Notes under the pieces: generated by a model
What the model saw: only the letters and a program-made list of their open reading frames with translations
The model's database searches: none
Told to the model about the DNA's origin: nothing
From: Thermoleophilia bacterium
GTDB taxonomy: Bacteria > Actinomycetota > Thermoleophilia > Gaiellales > Gaiellaceae
Direction: 5' to 3'
Assembly: GCA_025933895.1 (NCBI GenBank)
Contig: JAICZB010000101.1
Coordinates: forward strand, 1-8,175
DNA length: 8,175 bases
Translations under genes and position numbers: made by a program
Shown: positions 1-6,125 of the stretch, one piece after another
Layout: each line of letters starts with the position of its first letter
Numbering within the stretch: the first letter of the stretch is position 1

Positions 1-877
1 GAACGGCGCGGGGAAGACGACGACGGTCGGCATGCTCACGACCCGCGTCCGGCCGACAGCCGGCACCGCCAGCATCGGGGGCGTCGACGTCGTCCGCGAC
101 CCGGTGCAGGCGAGGAGGCAGCTGGCGGTCGTGCCGCAGCGAAGCAACCTCGACCGCTCGATCTCGATCCGCGACAACCTCATCTTCCACGCCGCCTACC
201 ACGGCGTTCCGGCGCGCGAGCGCGAGGAGCGGGCCGACGAGCTGCTCGATCAGTTCGGCCTCCTCGACCGAGCGCGGGACAAGCCCGACTTCTTCTCCGG
301 CGGGCAGTCGCAGCGGGTGATGATCGCCCGCGCCCTCACGCACGCGCCGCAGGTGCTCTTCCTCGACGAGCCGACGACGGGCCTCGATCCCGCGGCGCGG
401 CTCTTCGTCTGGGATCGCCTGCGGGAGCTGCACGCGTCGGACGTCACGATCATCCTCACGACCCACGACATGGACGAGGCGGCGCTGCTCGCGGACCGGG
501 TCGGGATCATGGATCACGGCAAGCTGCTCGCCCTCGACACGCCGGACGCCCTGATGCGCTCGCTCGAAGGAGAGGGCACGCTCGAGCTCGCCGCCGACCA
601 GCCGGCCGACGGCGCCGTCGTAGACGCACTGGCGGCTCTGAGCGGCGTCGCACGTGTCGAGCAGATCCAGGCCGCCGCGGAGAACGGCGCTCCGCCACCG
701 ACGCCGGACTCCCGGCCGCTGCGCGTGCGGCTCTATCTCACCGGCGACGCCGCGCTGCTCGTGGCGCCCGCCGCGTCAGTCCTCGCCGAGCACGGGCTCG
801 CGCTGCAGGACGTGAAGCTCGGCACGCCGACCCTCGAGGACGTCTTCATCCACCTCACCGGAAGGACGCTGCGATAA
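1..877 (+). CDS. ABC-2 type transporter ATP-binding protein (5' end outside window)
   Basis: This is the cytoplasmic ATPase of an ABC exporter of the daunorubicin/NodI-like (DrrA) type, powering the permease encoded next. The reading frame is open from base 2, and the first visible residues are the Walker A motif NGAGKTTT, so roughly 30-40 N-terminal residues are missing. Among the 291 visible residues are a Q-loop (VVPQ, Gln about 46), the ABC signature FSGGQSQR (about 98-105), Walker B with catalytic Glu in VLFLDEPTTGLDP (about 118-130), and the H-loop in TTHD (His about 155). The signature has Phe where LSGG is usual, a minor variation. The C-terminal hundred residues end in TLEDVFIHLTGR, typical of the DUF4162-like tail of this subfamily. 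The stop codon lies 20 bp before the permease start, so the two genes probably form one operon. The family is secure, but the substrate (drug, lipid or polysaccharide) cannot be read from the sequence. Confidence 0.95.
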   Translation, partial: NGAGKTTTVGMLTTRVRPTAGTASIGGVDVVRDPVQARRQLAVVPQRSNLDRSISIRDNLIFHAAYHGVPAREREERADELLDQFGLLDRARDKPDFFSGGQSQRVMIARALTHAPQVLFLDEPTTGLDPAARLFVWDRLRELHASDVTIILTTHDMDEAALLADRVGIMDHGKLLALDTPDALMRSLEGEGTLELAADQPADGAVVDALAALSGVARVEQIQAAAENGAPPPTPDSRPLRVRLYLTGDAALLVAPAASVLAEHGLALQDVKLGTPTLEDVFIHLTGRTLR

Positions 878-897
878 GCGCGGTCGCCGCACCGGCG

Positions 898-1677
898 ATG
901 GAGCGCGCGACTCAGTGGCGTGCCTTCCGAGCGGTCCTCCGCCGCGATCTGTACGTCACGTGGCGGGAGCTGCCTGCGTTCCTCGCGCAAGTCATCCTGC
1001 AGCCGCTCTTCCTGCTGTTCGTGTTCGGGAAGGTGCTCGGGAGCCTCAACCTCACCAAGCCCGGCTACGCCGATCTGCTCTTCCCGGGGCTCCTCGCGCT
1101 CACCGCGGTGATCACGGCGATGCAGACGCTCGCCTTCCCGCTCGTGGCGGAGTTCGGGTGGACGAAGGAGATCGAGGACCGGCTGCTCGCGCCGATGCCG
1201 ACCTCGTTCGTGGCGGCCGAGAAGGTGCTCTTCGCGCTGCTGCGGTCGCTCGTCGCGACACTGATCATGCTGCCGGTCGGGATCGTCATCCTCGGCTCGA
1301 TCCCGTGGCGCTGGGACGGATTCCCGCTCTTCGTCGCCGGGCTCGTCCTCGGTGCGCTCGTCGGCGCGGGGTTCGGCCTGCTCATGGGAACGCTCGTGCA
1401 GCCGCAGCGGATCAACCTGCTCTTCTCGCTCGTCTTCACGCCGCTGCTCTTCACCGGCTGCAGCCAGTACCCGTGGCCGTCGCTCTCGCGCCTCCGCTGG
1501 TTCCAGGTCGTCACGGCCGCGAACCCGATGACGTACGTGAGCGAGTTGTTGCGCGGGGCGATCGTGCCGCGGTTTCCGCACATCCCACCCTGGATCTGCC
1601 TCGTCGTGTTGGTCTTCGCCGTCTGCGTCCTGATGGCGGTCGGCGTGCGCGGCTTCTACCGGCGCGCGATCGACTGA
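898..1677 (+). CDS. ABC-2 type transporter permease
   Basis: This is the membrane subunit partnering the preceding ATPase (DrrB/NodJ-like, ABC2_membrane family). Its 259 residues are close to the usual length and contain six hydrophobic segments at about 27-48, 58-84, 112-135, 143-165, 172-188 and 232-252. The charged stretch after the second segment (GWTKEIEDRLLAPMPTS) is the cytoplasmic coupling region typical of this family. The conserved NPMTYVSELLRG motif sits at 209-220, before the last helix. The ATG at 898 is the first start in frame after the ATPase stop. No good Shine-Dalgarno sequence precedes it, so translation may depend on coupling to the upstream gene. The gene ends at a convergent junction with a strong hairpin. 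The substrate is unknown; drug or lipid export is the family norm. Confidence 0.93.
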   Translation: MERATQWRAFRAVLRRDLYVTWRELPAFLAQVILQPLFLLFVFGKVLGSLNLTKPGYADLLFPGLLALTAVITAMQTLAFPLVAEFGWTKEIEDRLLAPMPTSFVAAEKVLFALLRSLVATLIMLPVGIVILGSIPWRWDGFPLFVAGLVLGALVGAGFGLLMGTLVQPQRINLLFSLVFTPLLFTGCSQYPWPSLSRLRWFQVVTAANPMTYVSELLRGAIVPRFPHIPPWICLVVLVFAVCVLMAVGVRGFYRRAID

Positions 1678-1688
1678 GGCCGGACGCG

Positions 1689-1712
1689 GGGCGGGCACCG
1701 AAGCGCCCGCCC
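1689..1712. terminator. GC-rich hairpin, probable bidirectional terminator
   Basis: A perfect 8-bp inverted repeat (GGGCGGGC at 1689-1696, GCCCGCCC at 1705-1712) encloses an 8-base loop. It lies in the 50-bp gap between the convergent permease and G1 peptidase genes, where a shared terminator would be expected. No T-tract follows on either strand, which is common in high-GC actinobacteria. Position and stem strength support the call; termination activity itself is inferred. Confidence 0.6.
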
Positions 1713-1727
1713 GTCGGCGTCGTCGTT

Positions 1728-2489
1728 CTAGGAGTGCTTCCAGGTGACCGAGAAGCCGCCGCTGGAGCTGATGGATCCGGTCGTTGCCTTCGTCGTCGTG
1801 CCGGAGGCCATGGTGATCGCGTCGCGGCCGCTCAGGCTGGCGAACGACGTGCCGTTCGCCTTGGCAGCGGTGAACGCGGCCGTCCCGAAGTCGGCGAGCG
1901 GCAGGACGCCGCCGCTGCTCGACGGTGCCTCGGCGATTACCTCGGCCGAGCCGAGTTTCGCGCTCTTGAGCCTGGCGTTGGCCGTATGAGTCCAGCCCTG
2001 CGTGGAGTCGGTCAGCGTCAGGGCGAACCTGCCCCGGCCGTCGGTGGTGACGGAGGCCGAGAACTGGTCGCCCGCCTTGACGGTGTTGGAGTAGTTCGTC
2101 GGGAACTTCGGGTACATCTCGTACCACGCGGAGTACACGGCCTTCCCGCTGCTGCAGTCGGCCTCGCTGCCGGTCTGCTCCACGGTGTTGGTCGTGTCGC
2201 CGTCGAGTCCGACCCAGAAGCTCGACCAGCCGGTCGGCGTCATCGAGCAGTTGACGGCGGGCTGCACCCACGAAGCGGAGACGCTCGTGTAGCGGCCGCC
2301 GGTCACCGCGTAGCCGGCCCAGTTGGTGCTCGTGCTGTTCGTCAGCCTGTGGTCACGCGCAGATGCGATTTGCTGCCCGTGGTGCACCCTTGTTGCGCCC
2401 GGCGTGGCGCTCGCGAACGCCACCGCGCAGACGGCAGCTGTAGCCACGACGACCCCCAGGACGGCGCGGCGACCGAAAGACAGGCGCAT
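1728..2489 (-). CDS. Secreted G1-family glutamic endopeptidase (eqolisin-like)
   Basis: This is a predicted secreted endopeptidase of MEROPS family G1, which uses a Gln/Glu catalytic dyad and is usually acid-active. Of 253 residues, 1-26 form a signal peptide (basic start MRLSFGRR, then a hydrophobic core ending AVAFA). The β-sandwich domain begins at NWAGYAV (56-62) and continues through VSASWVQP, FWVGLDGD (91-98), VEQTG with the presumed catalytic Gln105, YSAWYEMYP (119-127), and SAEVIAEAP with the presumed catalytic Glu187. Both dyad residues match Q53 and E136 of scytalidoglutamic peptidase by motif alignment. Cys81 and Cys112 could form a disulfide. Only about 30 residues separate the signal cleavage site from the domain, so any propeptide is short. 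The ATG at 2489 is preceded by AGGGAG with a 4-nt gap. The open frame runs further upstream, but that part has no signal peptide and overlaps the PASTA gene. The family is secure; the physiological substrate is unknown. Confidence 0.93.
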   Translation of the reverse strand: MRLSFGRRAVLGVVVATAAVCAVAFASATPGATRVHHGQQIASARDHRLTNSTSTNWAGYAVTGGRYTSVSASWVQPAVNCSMTPTGWSSFWVGLDGDTTNTVEQTGSEADCSSGKAVYSAWYEMYPKFPTNYSNTVKAGDQFSASVTTDGRGRFALTLTDSTQGWTHTANARLKSAKLGSAEVIAEAPSSSGGVLPLADFGTAAFTAAKANGTSFASLSGRDAITMASGTTTKATTGSISSSGGFSVTWKHS

Positions 2490-2493
2490 CAGA

Positions 2494-2499
2494 CTCCCT
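2494..2499 (-). promoter_or_regulatory. Ribosome binding site of the G1 peptidase gene
   Basis: On the minus strand AGGGAG lies 4 nt before the ATG at 2489, inside a purine-rich run (GAGGGAAGGGAG). It fixes the start of the peptidase gene and places the signal peptide at the very N-terminus, as expected for an exported enzyme. Confidence 0.6.
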
Positions 2500-2512
2500 T
2501 CCCTCGTAGGCA

Positions 2513-2528
2513 GGCCGATAGTTCGGCC
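2513..2528. repeat. 6-bp inverted repeat in the leader of the G1 peptidase gene
   Basis: GGCCGA (2513-2518) and TCGGCC (2523-2528) form a perfect inverted repeat with a 4-base spacer, 23 bp upstream of the peptidase start. A G-U pair can extend the stem on the minus-strand RNA. It could be a small leader hairpin, an operator, or a weak attenuator between the PASTA and peptidase genes. In such GC-rich DNA a chance origin is quite possible. Confidence 0.35.
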
Positions 2529-2566
2529 CCCGTTGCGTCTCATAGTGGTCGGTCGGGCGCGGGCAG

Positions 2567-3133
2567 TCAATCGCGGGCGTGCGCCGCCTTCTTCGCCGGC
2601 GTCCGCGGGACCAGGACATAGAGCGTGATCGTGCTGCCCTTCGCGAGGCGTCGACCCGCCGGCGGAGTTCCCACAGGATGCGAGACGCCGAGGACGCGGT
2701 GGGACAACCGGCCCGGGATGCTGCGCCGGTAGTGGAGAACCCGGGCATGCAGACCGGCGGCTTCGAGCCGCTGGATCGCGGCAGTTTCCTGCATACCCAG
2801 CACGCGCGGAACCCGGACCATGGAAACGAACGGCGGCGCGTGCACGAGACGCAACGCACCTACGGCCAGGGCTGCAAGGACGAGCACGGCCGCGACGGCG
2901 CCTGCCGCTCGAACACCCCGGCGCCGTCGCGGTCGCGGCTTGCGCGCGACGAGGGTCTGCTCGGCGGGCCGGTCGAGCAAGCCGAGCTCGTCCGCGAGCT
3001 GTCGAAGGTCGGGGCCGCTGCGATCGATGAGGCCGAGCACCGCCTCGTGGTAAGCCACACCCCGAGCCTCCGAGGCGGCCAGCGACCGCTCGTACCGGGT
3101 CCGCAGCTTCTCGACGCGCTTCACGGGATTCAC
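2567..3133 (-). CDS. Single-pass membrane protein with one extracellular PASTA domain
   Basis: This 188-residue protein has three parts. The first 75 residues are cytoplasmic, rich in Arg/Lys, and include a helical stretch (about 15-55, with LRQLADELGL at 43-52) resembling a degenerate helix-turn-helix. A transmembrane helix follows a basic RRRR cluster at about 77-96. The exterior part, about 107-175, reads as a PASTA domain: it opens with VPRVLGMQETAAIQRLEAAGL and closes with PVGTPPAGRRLAKGSTITLYV. PASTA domains bind peptidoglycan or muropeptides in PknB-type kinases and penicillin-binding proteins, but no kinase or transpeptidase domain is present here. The GTG start at 3133 was chosen because a perfect AGGAGG lies 6 nt before it; reading further upstream gives an unlikely N-terminus. 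The gene is codirectional with the G1 peptidase gene 77 bp downstream. A cell-wall sensing or anchoring role is inference. Confidence 0.82.
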   Translation of the reverse strand: MNPVKRVEKLRTRYERSLAASEARGVAYHEAVLGLIDRSGPDLRQLADELGLLDRPAEQTLVARKPRPRRRRGVRAAGAVAAVLVLAALAVGALRLVHAPPFVSMVRVPRVLGMQETAAIQRLEAAGLHARVLHYRRSIPGRLSHRVLGVSHPVGTPPAGRRLAKGSTITLYVLVPRTPAKKAAHARD

Positions 3134-3139
3134 GCCGTA

Positions 3140-3145
3140 CCTCCT
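3140..3145 (-). promoter_or_regulatory. Strong Shine-Dalgarno site of the PASTA gene
   Basis: On the minus strand a perfect AGGAGG (followed by T) stands 6 nt before GTG at 3133. It is the best ribosome binding site in the window and decides the start of the PASTA gene over longer in-frame alternatives reaching to about 3259. Confidence 0.8.
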
Positions 3146-3390
3146 GCGGCGAATCTTGCCACCACTGAGCGGAAAAAACCTCCGGCTGGCCCAATTCTTC
3201 AGCTGCCGAGCAGCGCTACACCGCAACGGGCGAGGTCGTCCGCTTCGTCGACGAGCCACTCACAACCGACCGGGATCGTGGCTCGGCCAAGCCGGAGCTT
3301 CGGCCGTATCGCCGCCGTGGCGCGCGCCGCAGCTAGGCGAAGCGGCCCGCCCAGGCGAGCGCCTTGCGTCCGGCCCGGCATGATCGGACG
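3146..3390. other. Divergent intergenic region, no recognised gene
   Basis: This stretch separates the minus-strand PASTA gene from the plus-strand kinase gene and must hold the promoters of both. No convincing -35/-10 pair was found on either strand. It contains an A-tract (GGAAAAAACC, about 3171-3180), rare in this GC-rich window, just upstream of the PASTA ribosome binding site. It also contains a short minus-strand open frame ending at 3199, which is not called as a gene. Confidence 0.5.
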
Positions 3391-4305
3391 GTGCTATCAG
3401 ACGAGAGCTTGGGGCGGTGGTGCGAGTCGTCGCTTGGAAGCCCGATCGTGGCGACGTTGTTCGAGCGTGGGACTCTTTCTCGCGTTCAGGGCGTGAGGCT
3501 CGCCAACCGGCAAGAGGTCGTGATCAAGATTCGGCCTTGGCAGGACCGCTTGCGGGCCTGCGTTGCAGTCCAGCGGCACCTCGCAATGGCTGGATATCCG
3601 TGTCCAGCCCCGCTTGGCAACGTGGATCGCGTGGACGGGTGGGCTGTGAGCGCCGAGTTCCTGATCGGCGGAGGGAAGCAACGCGACCCGGATCGCGGCG
3701 CCGGCCCGTACGCGACCCTCCTCGGCCGGTTGATCGCCGCAGCGCCCGAGGTCGCCGGCCTGCCGACGCGGCTGCCATCGCCGCCGTGGACGGCGTGGGA
3801 CCACTCCGCCGCCACGACGTGGCCTGAGCGCGACGATCGCGGAACGAACCTGAATCTGGTGGACGGCCCCTCCTGGATCGACGACAGCGCACGGCATGTG
3901 CGGGATCTGCTGAGCGCGTACGAGGCGCCATTGCGGCTAGGTCACGGAGACTGGGAGTCGCAGAACATTCGCTGGATCGGGGATGACCCCCTTGCCGTAC
4001 ACGACTGGGACAGTGTCATCGCCCAACCGGAAGCAGCCATCGTCGGGCTCGCGGCCGCGGTATGGGCTGCGGAAGGCTCTCCCGGTGGAGCCGCCACAGT
4101 CGCGCAAACGAAGCAATTCATCGACGCCTACCAGACCGCATTCGGTGACTGGTCGGGGCAAGACCGTGCCGCCGCCTGGGCCGCAGGGCTATGGGTGCGG
4201 CTGTTCAACGCAAAGAAAGACGCCAGCGAAGGCGGAGGCCCGCAGCTCGATCGGCTCCGATACGAACTCGACGAACGCCTCTACAGGGCAGGCCTCGCAG
4301 ACTGA
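3391..4305 (+). CDS. APH-fold phosphotransferase (aminoglycoside/choline kinase-like)
   Basis: This cytoplasmic ATP-dependent small-molecule kinase belongs to the APH superfamily and has 304 residues, close to the family norm. The N-lobe carries the ATP-binding lysine in EVVIKIRPW (Lys46). The C-lobe has the Brenner motif GHGDWESQN (184-192), with catalytic Asp187 and metal-binding Asn192, followed by the second metal-binding Asp205 in AVHDWDSV. All key residues are intact, so it is probably active. The GTG start at 3391 is preferred; a TTG nine codons upstream at 3364 is possible, and neither has a strong ribosome binding site. It faces a second, convergent APH-fold kinase gene across a 52-bp gap that shows no clear terminator hairpin. 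The substrate could be an antibiotic, choline, an amino acid or a sugar, and the sequence does not decide. There is no evidence for calling it a resistance gene. Confidence 0.85.
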   Translation: MLSDESLGRWCESSLGSPIVATLFERGTLSRVQGVRLANRQEVVIKIRPWQDRLRACVAVQRHLAMAGYPCPAPLGNVDRVDGWAVSAEFLIGGGKQRDPDRGAGPYATLLGRLIAAAPEVAGLPTRLPSPPWTAWDHSAATTWPERDDRGTNLNLVDGPSWIDDSARHVRDLLSAYEAPLRLGHGDWESQNIRWIGDDPLAVHDWDSVIAQPEAAIVGLAAAVWAAEGSPGGAATVAQTKQFIDAYQTAFGDWSGQDRAAAWAAGLWVRLFNAKKDASEGGGPQLDRLRYELDERLYRAGLAD

Positions 4306-4357
4306 GAACACGTGCCACGACACTGCCTTCGTCAGGATCAGGGAAGCGGCCGCCGGG

Positions 4358-5353
4358 CTACGACGACAGTTCGGCCCGGCGCGACCACCAGGTCTCGGCG
4401 GCGGTCATTGCGCTCTCGGCTTGGTGGATCGAGTCGCTCGCGAGTCCTGCGGTGGCGGCCCAGTGCAGGGGTATAAGGGCCAGCGCCCCGGGGAGCCAGC
4501 GGCGCTCGTCGGGAGTCAGCGGTTCCGGAGCCGTGCGTTCGTAGGCAGCGAGCAGTCGTCGCGGCTCGAGTAATTCAACGGGCCGGCCCACGCCATCGGG
4601 GCCGCTCCGTGCGATGTGGTTCAGGCTGCCCGCGATGTCGTACAGCCGCTCCCTCACCCTCGCGAAATCGAGGTCGAAGGTGGCCCACGAGCCGTCTGAC
4701 AACTCTCCTGCGTTGCTCAGCTTGTAGTCCCCATGAATCGGAGCGCATGGCAGTTCGAGCCCCTTCCGGAGCTTGGAGAGCTCGCCGGTCAGTTGCTGCA
4801 TGCGACGCACGACCGGCTCGCTGCCGGGTCCGAGCCTGCGGCGCGTGAAGCCGACCGAGTAACGCAGTTGCCCGAATGTTCTGTGGTCGTCGAGGGGTTC
4901 GGGCGGGCCGGGCTCCCAGACTGCCTTGAGCGCAGTGTGAAAACGTCCGAGCTCCTCGAATAGGCGGACGTAGGAAGCCTCGCCCGCCGGCGGCTGGACG
5001 TGACCGACGAACTCCTCAATCTCCGCCCACCGATCAGCGACCCTCAGCAGGTCGCCGCCGGCGATCCGACTCGGCCGAGCGACGCGGACTTGCGTCTCCT
5101 GGAGACGCTCCCGCAGGCGCCGCAGTCCCGCTACCCGCCCGCGGCGGACCCACGGCCTATGAATCCGGAGGACGACCGGCGGCTCAGCGTCTATGCGCAC
5201 GTTGAGGTTGAACGCACCGCCGATGTCTGCCCATCCGGCCCCGCGCGCGACGAGGGCGATCAGGGCCGAGGCGGCCGGATCGTCTGCGCTGGCTCTAGGC
5301 CCGAACCAGCGCGGCAAGGCAGGGGGAGAGGTCGAAGCTTCGATTCCGGTCAT
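4358..5353 (-). CDS. APH-fold phosphotransferase, second copy type
   Basis: This 331-residue protein is another APH/choline-kinase-like enzyme, distinct in sequence from its convergent neighbour. The N-lobe strand PPVVLRIHRPW (58-68) is typical of a subfamily with Arg where other members have the β3 lysine. The catalytic loop is PIHGDYKLSN (205-214), with Asp209 and Asn214, and a metal-binding Asp (about 227) sits in ATFDLDFA, followed by RLYDIAGSLNHIA, a common family continuation. The motifs are complete, so activity is expected, but the substrate is unknown. The ATG at 5353 has no obvious Shine-Dalgarno sequence. The frame stays open to about 5476, but that extension is Arg/Ala-rich, has no family-like sequence and would crowd the divergent sigma gene. 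The gene is divergent from the sigma factor gene, so the 163-bp gap between them probably carries both promoters. Confidence 0.85.
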   Translation of the reverse strand: MTGIEASTSPPALPRWFGPRASADDPAASALIALVARGAGWADIGGAFNLNVRIDAEPPVVLRIHRPWVRRGRVAGLRRLRERLQETQVRVARPSRIAGGDLLRVADRWAEIEEFVGHVQPPAGEASYVRLFEELGRFHTALKAVWEPGPPEPLDDHRTFGQLRYSVGFTRRRLGPGSEPVVRRMQQLTGELSKLRKGLELPCAPIHGDYKLSNAGELSDGSWATFDLDFARVRERLYDIAGSLNHIARSGPDGVGRPVELLEPRRLLAAYERTAPEPLTPDERRWLPGALALIPLHWAATAGLASDSIHQAESAMTAAETWWSRRAELSS

Positions 5354-5516
5354 GACAACGGCCGCCCGGCGCGCCTGAGGAACGGTCGGCCGGCGAGCAT
5401 GGCTCAATCTTGCCGCGACGCGCGCAGTAGCGTTCAGGTGGTGAGTGGCCGGGCCGGCTGCGCGGGACCGGGGCAAGGCGGGAACTCGTCTCGGGCCAGC
5501 GGACCCCTTGAGTGAG
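5354..5516. other. Divergent promoter region between kinase and sigma factor genes
   Basis: This gap must contain promoters for the minus-strand kinase gene and the plus-strand sigma operon. Two GGAAC pentamers (5379-5383 and 5481-5485, plus strand) resemble ECF -35 elements, as expected for an autoregulated sigma gene, but neither is followed at 16-17 bp by a recognisable CGTC-like -10 element. The region is very GC-rich and otherwise featureless. Confidence 0.35.
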
Positions 5517-6125
5517 GTGAGCGAGCTTCCCGATCGTCTGTTGTGGGGCCGGTCGCGTGATGGGGATGTCGCGGCTTTCGGCGTCTTGTTCGAGCGGCAC
5601 GCGGGTCGGATCTACAACTACTGCTTCCGGCGCACAGCGGACTGGGCGCAGGCCGAGGACTTGACGTCTGCCACGTTTCTGCTTGCCTGGAGAAGCCTCG
5701 GCCGCGAATCCCTACAAGCGGAGAGCGCGCTGCCGCTGCTCTACGGGATTGCGACGAACGTGGTGCGCAATCAGCGTCGCTCGCGGAAACGTGGCCAGGG
5801 AGCGTTCCGCCGCCTACCGCTTCCGCGGCTGGAGGAACCCGACTTCGCGGAGGAAACTGCGAGCCGGCTCGACGATCAGGCCGCGACGCGGCAGCTACTG
5901 GGCGTCTTCGCCGGGCTACCGCGGCGCGAGCAGGACGTGATCGCGCTCTGCGATTGGGGCAGCCTGTCCTACGAGGACGCGGCGGTGGCCCTGGGTATCC
6001 CGATCGGGACAGTCCGGTCGCGGCTCGGGCGCGGCCGTCGGCGCCTGCGGGAACTCCAGACCGCGAGTGGACCCCAAGAAGGCAGCGAGATCAATCCCCT
6101 GCCGATCGAGGTGAACGACCAGTGA
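5517..6125 (+). CDS. ECF-type RNA polymerase sigma factor
   Basis: This is an extracytoplasmic-function sigma factor, which directs RNA polymerase to a dedicated promoter set. Of 202 residues, 24-62 form region 2 (FERHAGRIYNYCFRRT, then AEDLTSATFLLAWRS), covering core binding and -10 recognition. Region 4 spans about 127-180: LPRREQDVIALCDWGSLSYEDAA and GIPIGTVRSRLGRGRRRLREL give the helix-turn-helix for -35 recognition. The linker (about 85-125) is Arg-rich, then acidic. GTG at 5517 gives VSELPDRLLWGRSRDGD, which matches usual family N-termini; TTG at 5508 and GTG at 5445 are in-frame alternatives and no start has a good ribosome binding site. The stop overlaps the next gene's GTG (GTGA), indicating coupling to the CU044_5270-type protein that often accompanies such sigma factors in actinobacteria. 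The target regulon is unknown. Confidence 0.9.
   Translation: MSELPDRLLWGRSRDGDVAAFGVLFERHAGRIYNYCFRRTADWAQAEDLTSATFLLAWRSLGRESLQAESALPLLYGIATNVVRNQRRSRKRGQGAFRRLPLPRLEEPDFAEETASRLDDQAATRQLLGVFAGLPRREQDVIALCDWGSLSYEDAAVALGIPIGTVRSRLGRGRRRLRELQTASGPQEGSEINPLPIEVNDQ
6108..6113 (+). promoter_or_regulatory. Ribosome binding site of the CU044_5270-family gene
   Basis: GAGGTG lies inside the end of the sigma factor gene, 8 nt before the GTG at 6122. It supports reading the downstream gene from 6122 rather than from any of the longer in-frame starts further upstream, and fits translational coupling through the GTGA overlap. Confidence 0.65.

Noticed and set aside
733..2271. A 512-codon minus-strand open frame opposite the ABC genes and across the G1 peptidase gene
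   Set aside because: Its product is a low-complexity Arg/Glu/His-rich string without domains. It is antisense to the two ABC genes and out of frame with the peptidase, as expected of a shadow in high-GC DNA.
915..2621. A 568-codon plus-strand open frame over the permease and the peptidase region
   Set aside because: It is Arg/Ala-rich with no motifs and conflicts with two well-supported genes.
2490..3194. N-terminal extension of the G1 peptidase by up to 235 residues
   Set aside because: The extension is Arg/Pro-rich, overlaps the PASTA gene in another frame, and would bury the signal peptide. The ATG at 2489 has its own ribosome binding site.
4346..4353. Palindrome GCGGCCGC near the kinase gene ends
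   Set aside because: An 8-base GC palindrome is unremarkable in this composition and has no loop or repeat partner.
5379..5507. GGAAC pentamers as ECF autoregulatory promoters
   Set aside because: No matching -10 element lies at 16-17 bp from either copy, so no promoter is called.
5954..6121. A longer start for the CU044_5270-family protein inside the sigma factor gene
   Set aside because: The extra residues are the out-of-frame reading of sigma region 4. The GTG at 6122 has a ribosome binding site and the usual 4-bp overlap.
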